Shown piece by piece: positions 6,121 to 6,662 of a stretch of DNA of 6,662 bases (positions are counted from its first letter, which is position 1; the number at the start of each line of letters is the position of its first letter). The stretch is from Betaproteobacteria bacterium UBA6910 (lineage in GTDB: Bacteria > Pseudomonadota > Gammaproteobacteria > Burkholderiales > UBA6910). The notes beneath the pieces are model-generated. The model saw only the letters and a list, made by a program, of their open reading frames with translations, did not search any database and was not told the DNA's origin. The position numbers were made by a program, and so were the translations under genes. Location of the stretch: assembly GCA_002451065.1 (NCBI GenBank), contig DKBC01000174.1, positions 668 to 7,329 of the forward strand, read 5' to 3'.

Positions 6121-6428
6121 CCGCCGGCAGGCTGTCGCGGCGGTGCCGGTTCGAGCAGAACGGCCGGCAATGATCTGGACCTCGCCTCGCCGCATGGCGT
6201 CCAAGAAGTGGGCGTCGCGACACGGTCGGCGCAGGCGGCCCGCTCTCGGTCTCTCGAAGAGTGGTGCGGAGCGGGACGCGAAGCGGCTCGAGAGAAAAGG
6301 TCCGCTGGCGGGCCTGTGCGGCTCCTCCCGCTCAACCGCTTCGCTCTCCGAGTCGGAGCCGCTAGTGCGGGAGCGACGCCCAAGGGACTTCCATTGGAAC
6401 GTCGGTCAAAGGCGGGAGGCGTGGAGCC
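6121..6428. other. 308-bp rho-rpmE intergenic region with interleaved inverted repeats
   Basis: No credible gene is seen here on either strand; the short open frames are Arg/Ala/Pro-rich products of GC bias. There is no clear rho-independent terminator for rho. Several inverted repeats are present: 6250-6257 with 6288-6295 (TCTCTCGA/TCGAGAGA), 6278-6286 with 6336-6344 (GCGAAGCGG/CCGCTTCGC), 6325-6331 with 6367-6373 (CTCCCGC/GCGGGAG), and a palindrome CTCCGA-G-TCGGAG at 6346-6358 nested in the last pair. Two related stretches, GTGCGGAGCGGGACGCG near 6264-6280 and GTGCGGGAGCGACGCC near 6365-6380, hint at a diverged repeat. Confidence 0.6.
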
Positions 6429-6662
6429 TTAACCCCGCCTCATGGAGTCGAAGAAGTCCCCGTTGTTCTTGGTGGCCCGCAACTTGTCGAGCAGGAATTC
6501 AGTGGCTTCCAGTTCGTCCATCGGATACAGCAGCTTCCGCAATATCCACACCTTCTGCAGCACGCCTTGTTCGATCAGCAGTTCCTCGCGCCGGGTCCCG
6601 GAGCGGTTGACGTTGATGGAGGGGTAAATCCGCTTCTCGGCCATGCGCCGGTCGAGATGGAT
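6429..6662 (-). CDS. rho: Transcription termination factor Rho, C-terminal part
   Basis: The last 77 residues of Rho, open to the window edge and ending at TAA (6429-6431). Rho is the hexameric RNA helicase/ATPase that ends transcription at rut sites. The fragment reads [16 protein letters not shown], then [34 protein letters not shown], and DFFDSMRRG, all characteristic of the Rho C-terminus. The Arg after GT in SGTR aligns with Arg366 of the Escherichia coli protein, the arginine finger that contacts ATP in the neighbouring subunit. The Met near 6644 is internal, not a start. The nucleic-acid-binding domain and the Walker motifs lie outside the window. rpmE lies downstream on the same strand. 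Confidence 0.97.
   Translation of the reverse strand: MHLDRRMAEKRIYPSINVNRSGTRREELLIEQGVLQKVWILRKLLYPMDELEATEFLLDKLRATKNNGDFFDSMRRG

Noticed and set aside
6264..6380. Possible CRISPR-like or tandem repeat array in the rho-rpmE gap
   Set aside because: Only two diverged related stretches are seen, with no regular spacing and no identical repeat units.
5531..6610. 359-codon plus-strand open frame across rpmE and the intergenic regions
   Set aside because: It runs antisense to rpmE, its promoter and terminator, and the rho end, with low-complexity composition and no domain.

Overview
The window is a 6.7 kb piece of a GC-rich (visibly well above 60 %) bacterial chromosome. The gene set (GlgC, a COG1449-type GH57 enzyme, a SlyD-like FKBP, an M48 lipoprotein, an ArnT-like GT-C transferase, and rpmE directly downstream of rho) points to a Beta- or Gammaproteobacterium. 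This taxonomic call is an inference from protein style and gene order; nothing here names a genus. Coding density is high and there is no sign of a mobile element, CRISPR array, tRNA or rRNA.

Left half, plus strand (1-2469): the 3' end of glgC, a complete glycoside hydrolase family 57 gene 6 bp downstream, then a SlyD-like peptidyl-prolyl isomerase 15 bp further on. The spacing indicates one transcript. The first two genes belong to alpha-glucan/glycogen metabolism; the isomerase is probably a passenger or a folding factor.

Right half, minus strand (6662 down to 2490): the 3' end of rho, a 308-bp non-coding gap rich in interleaved inverted repeats, then rpmE (ribosomal protein bL31) with its own well-formed sigma70-type promoter, a short leader hairpin and a textbook intrinsic terminator. 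After a further gap with a perfect 14-bp palindrome comes a two-gene unit: an M48 zinc metalloprotease lipoprotein with a C-terminal LysM-like tail, followed 13 bp later by a multi-pass membrane glycosyltransferase of the ArnT/PMT_2 type. This unit converges on the plus-strand operon, and only 20 bp separate the two stop codons. A 15-bp perfect palindrome and a second 7-bp hairpin sit at the junction.

Overall this is a conserved housekeeping region. I do not see a convincing new biological system. The items most worth checking are the alternative-pairing region between rho and rpmE, the GH57 enzyme of unsettled specificity tied to glgC, and the pairing of an envelope protease with a GT-C transferase.
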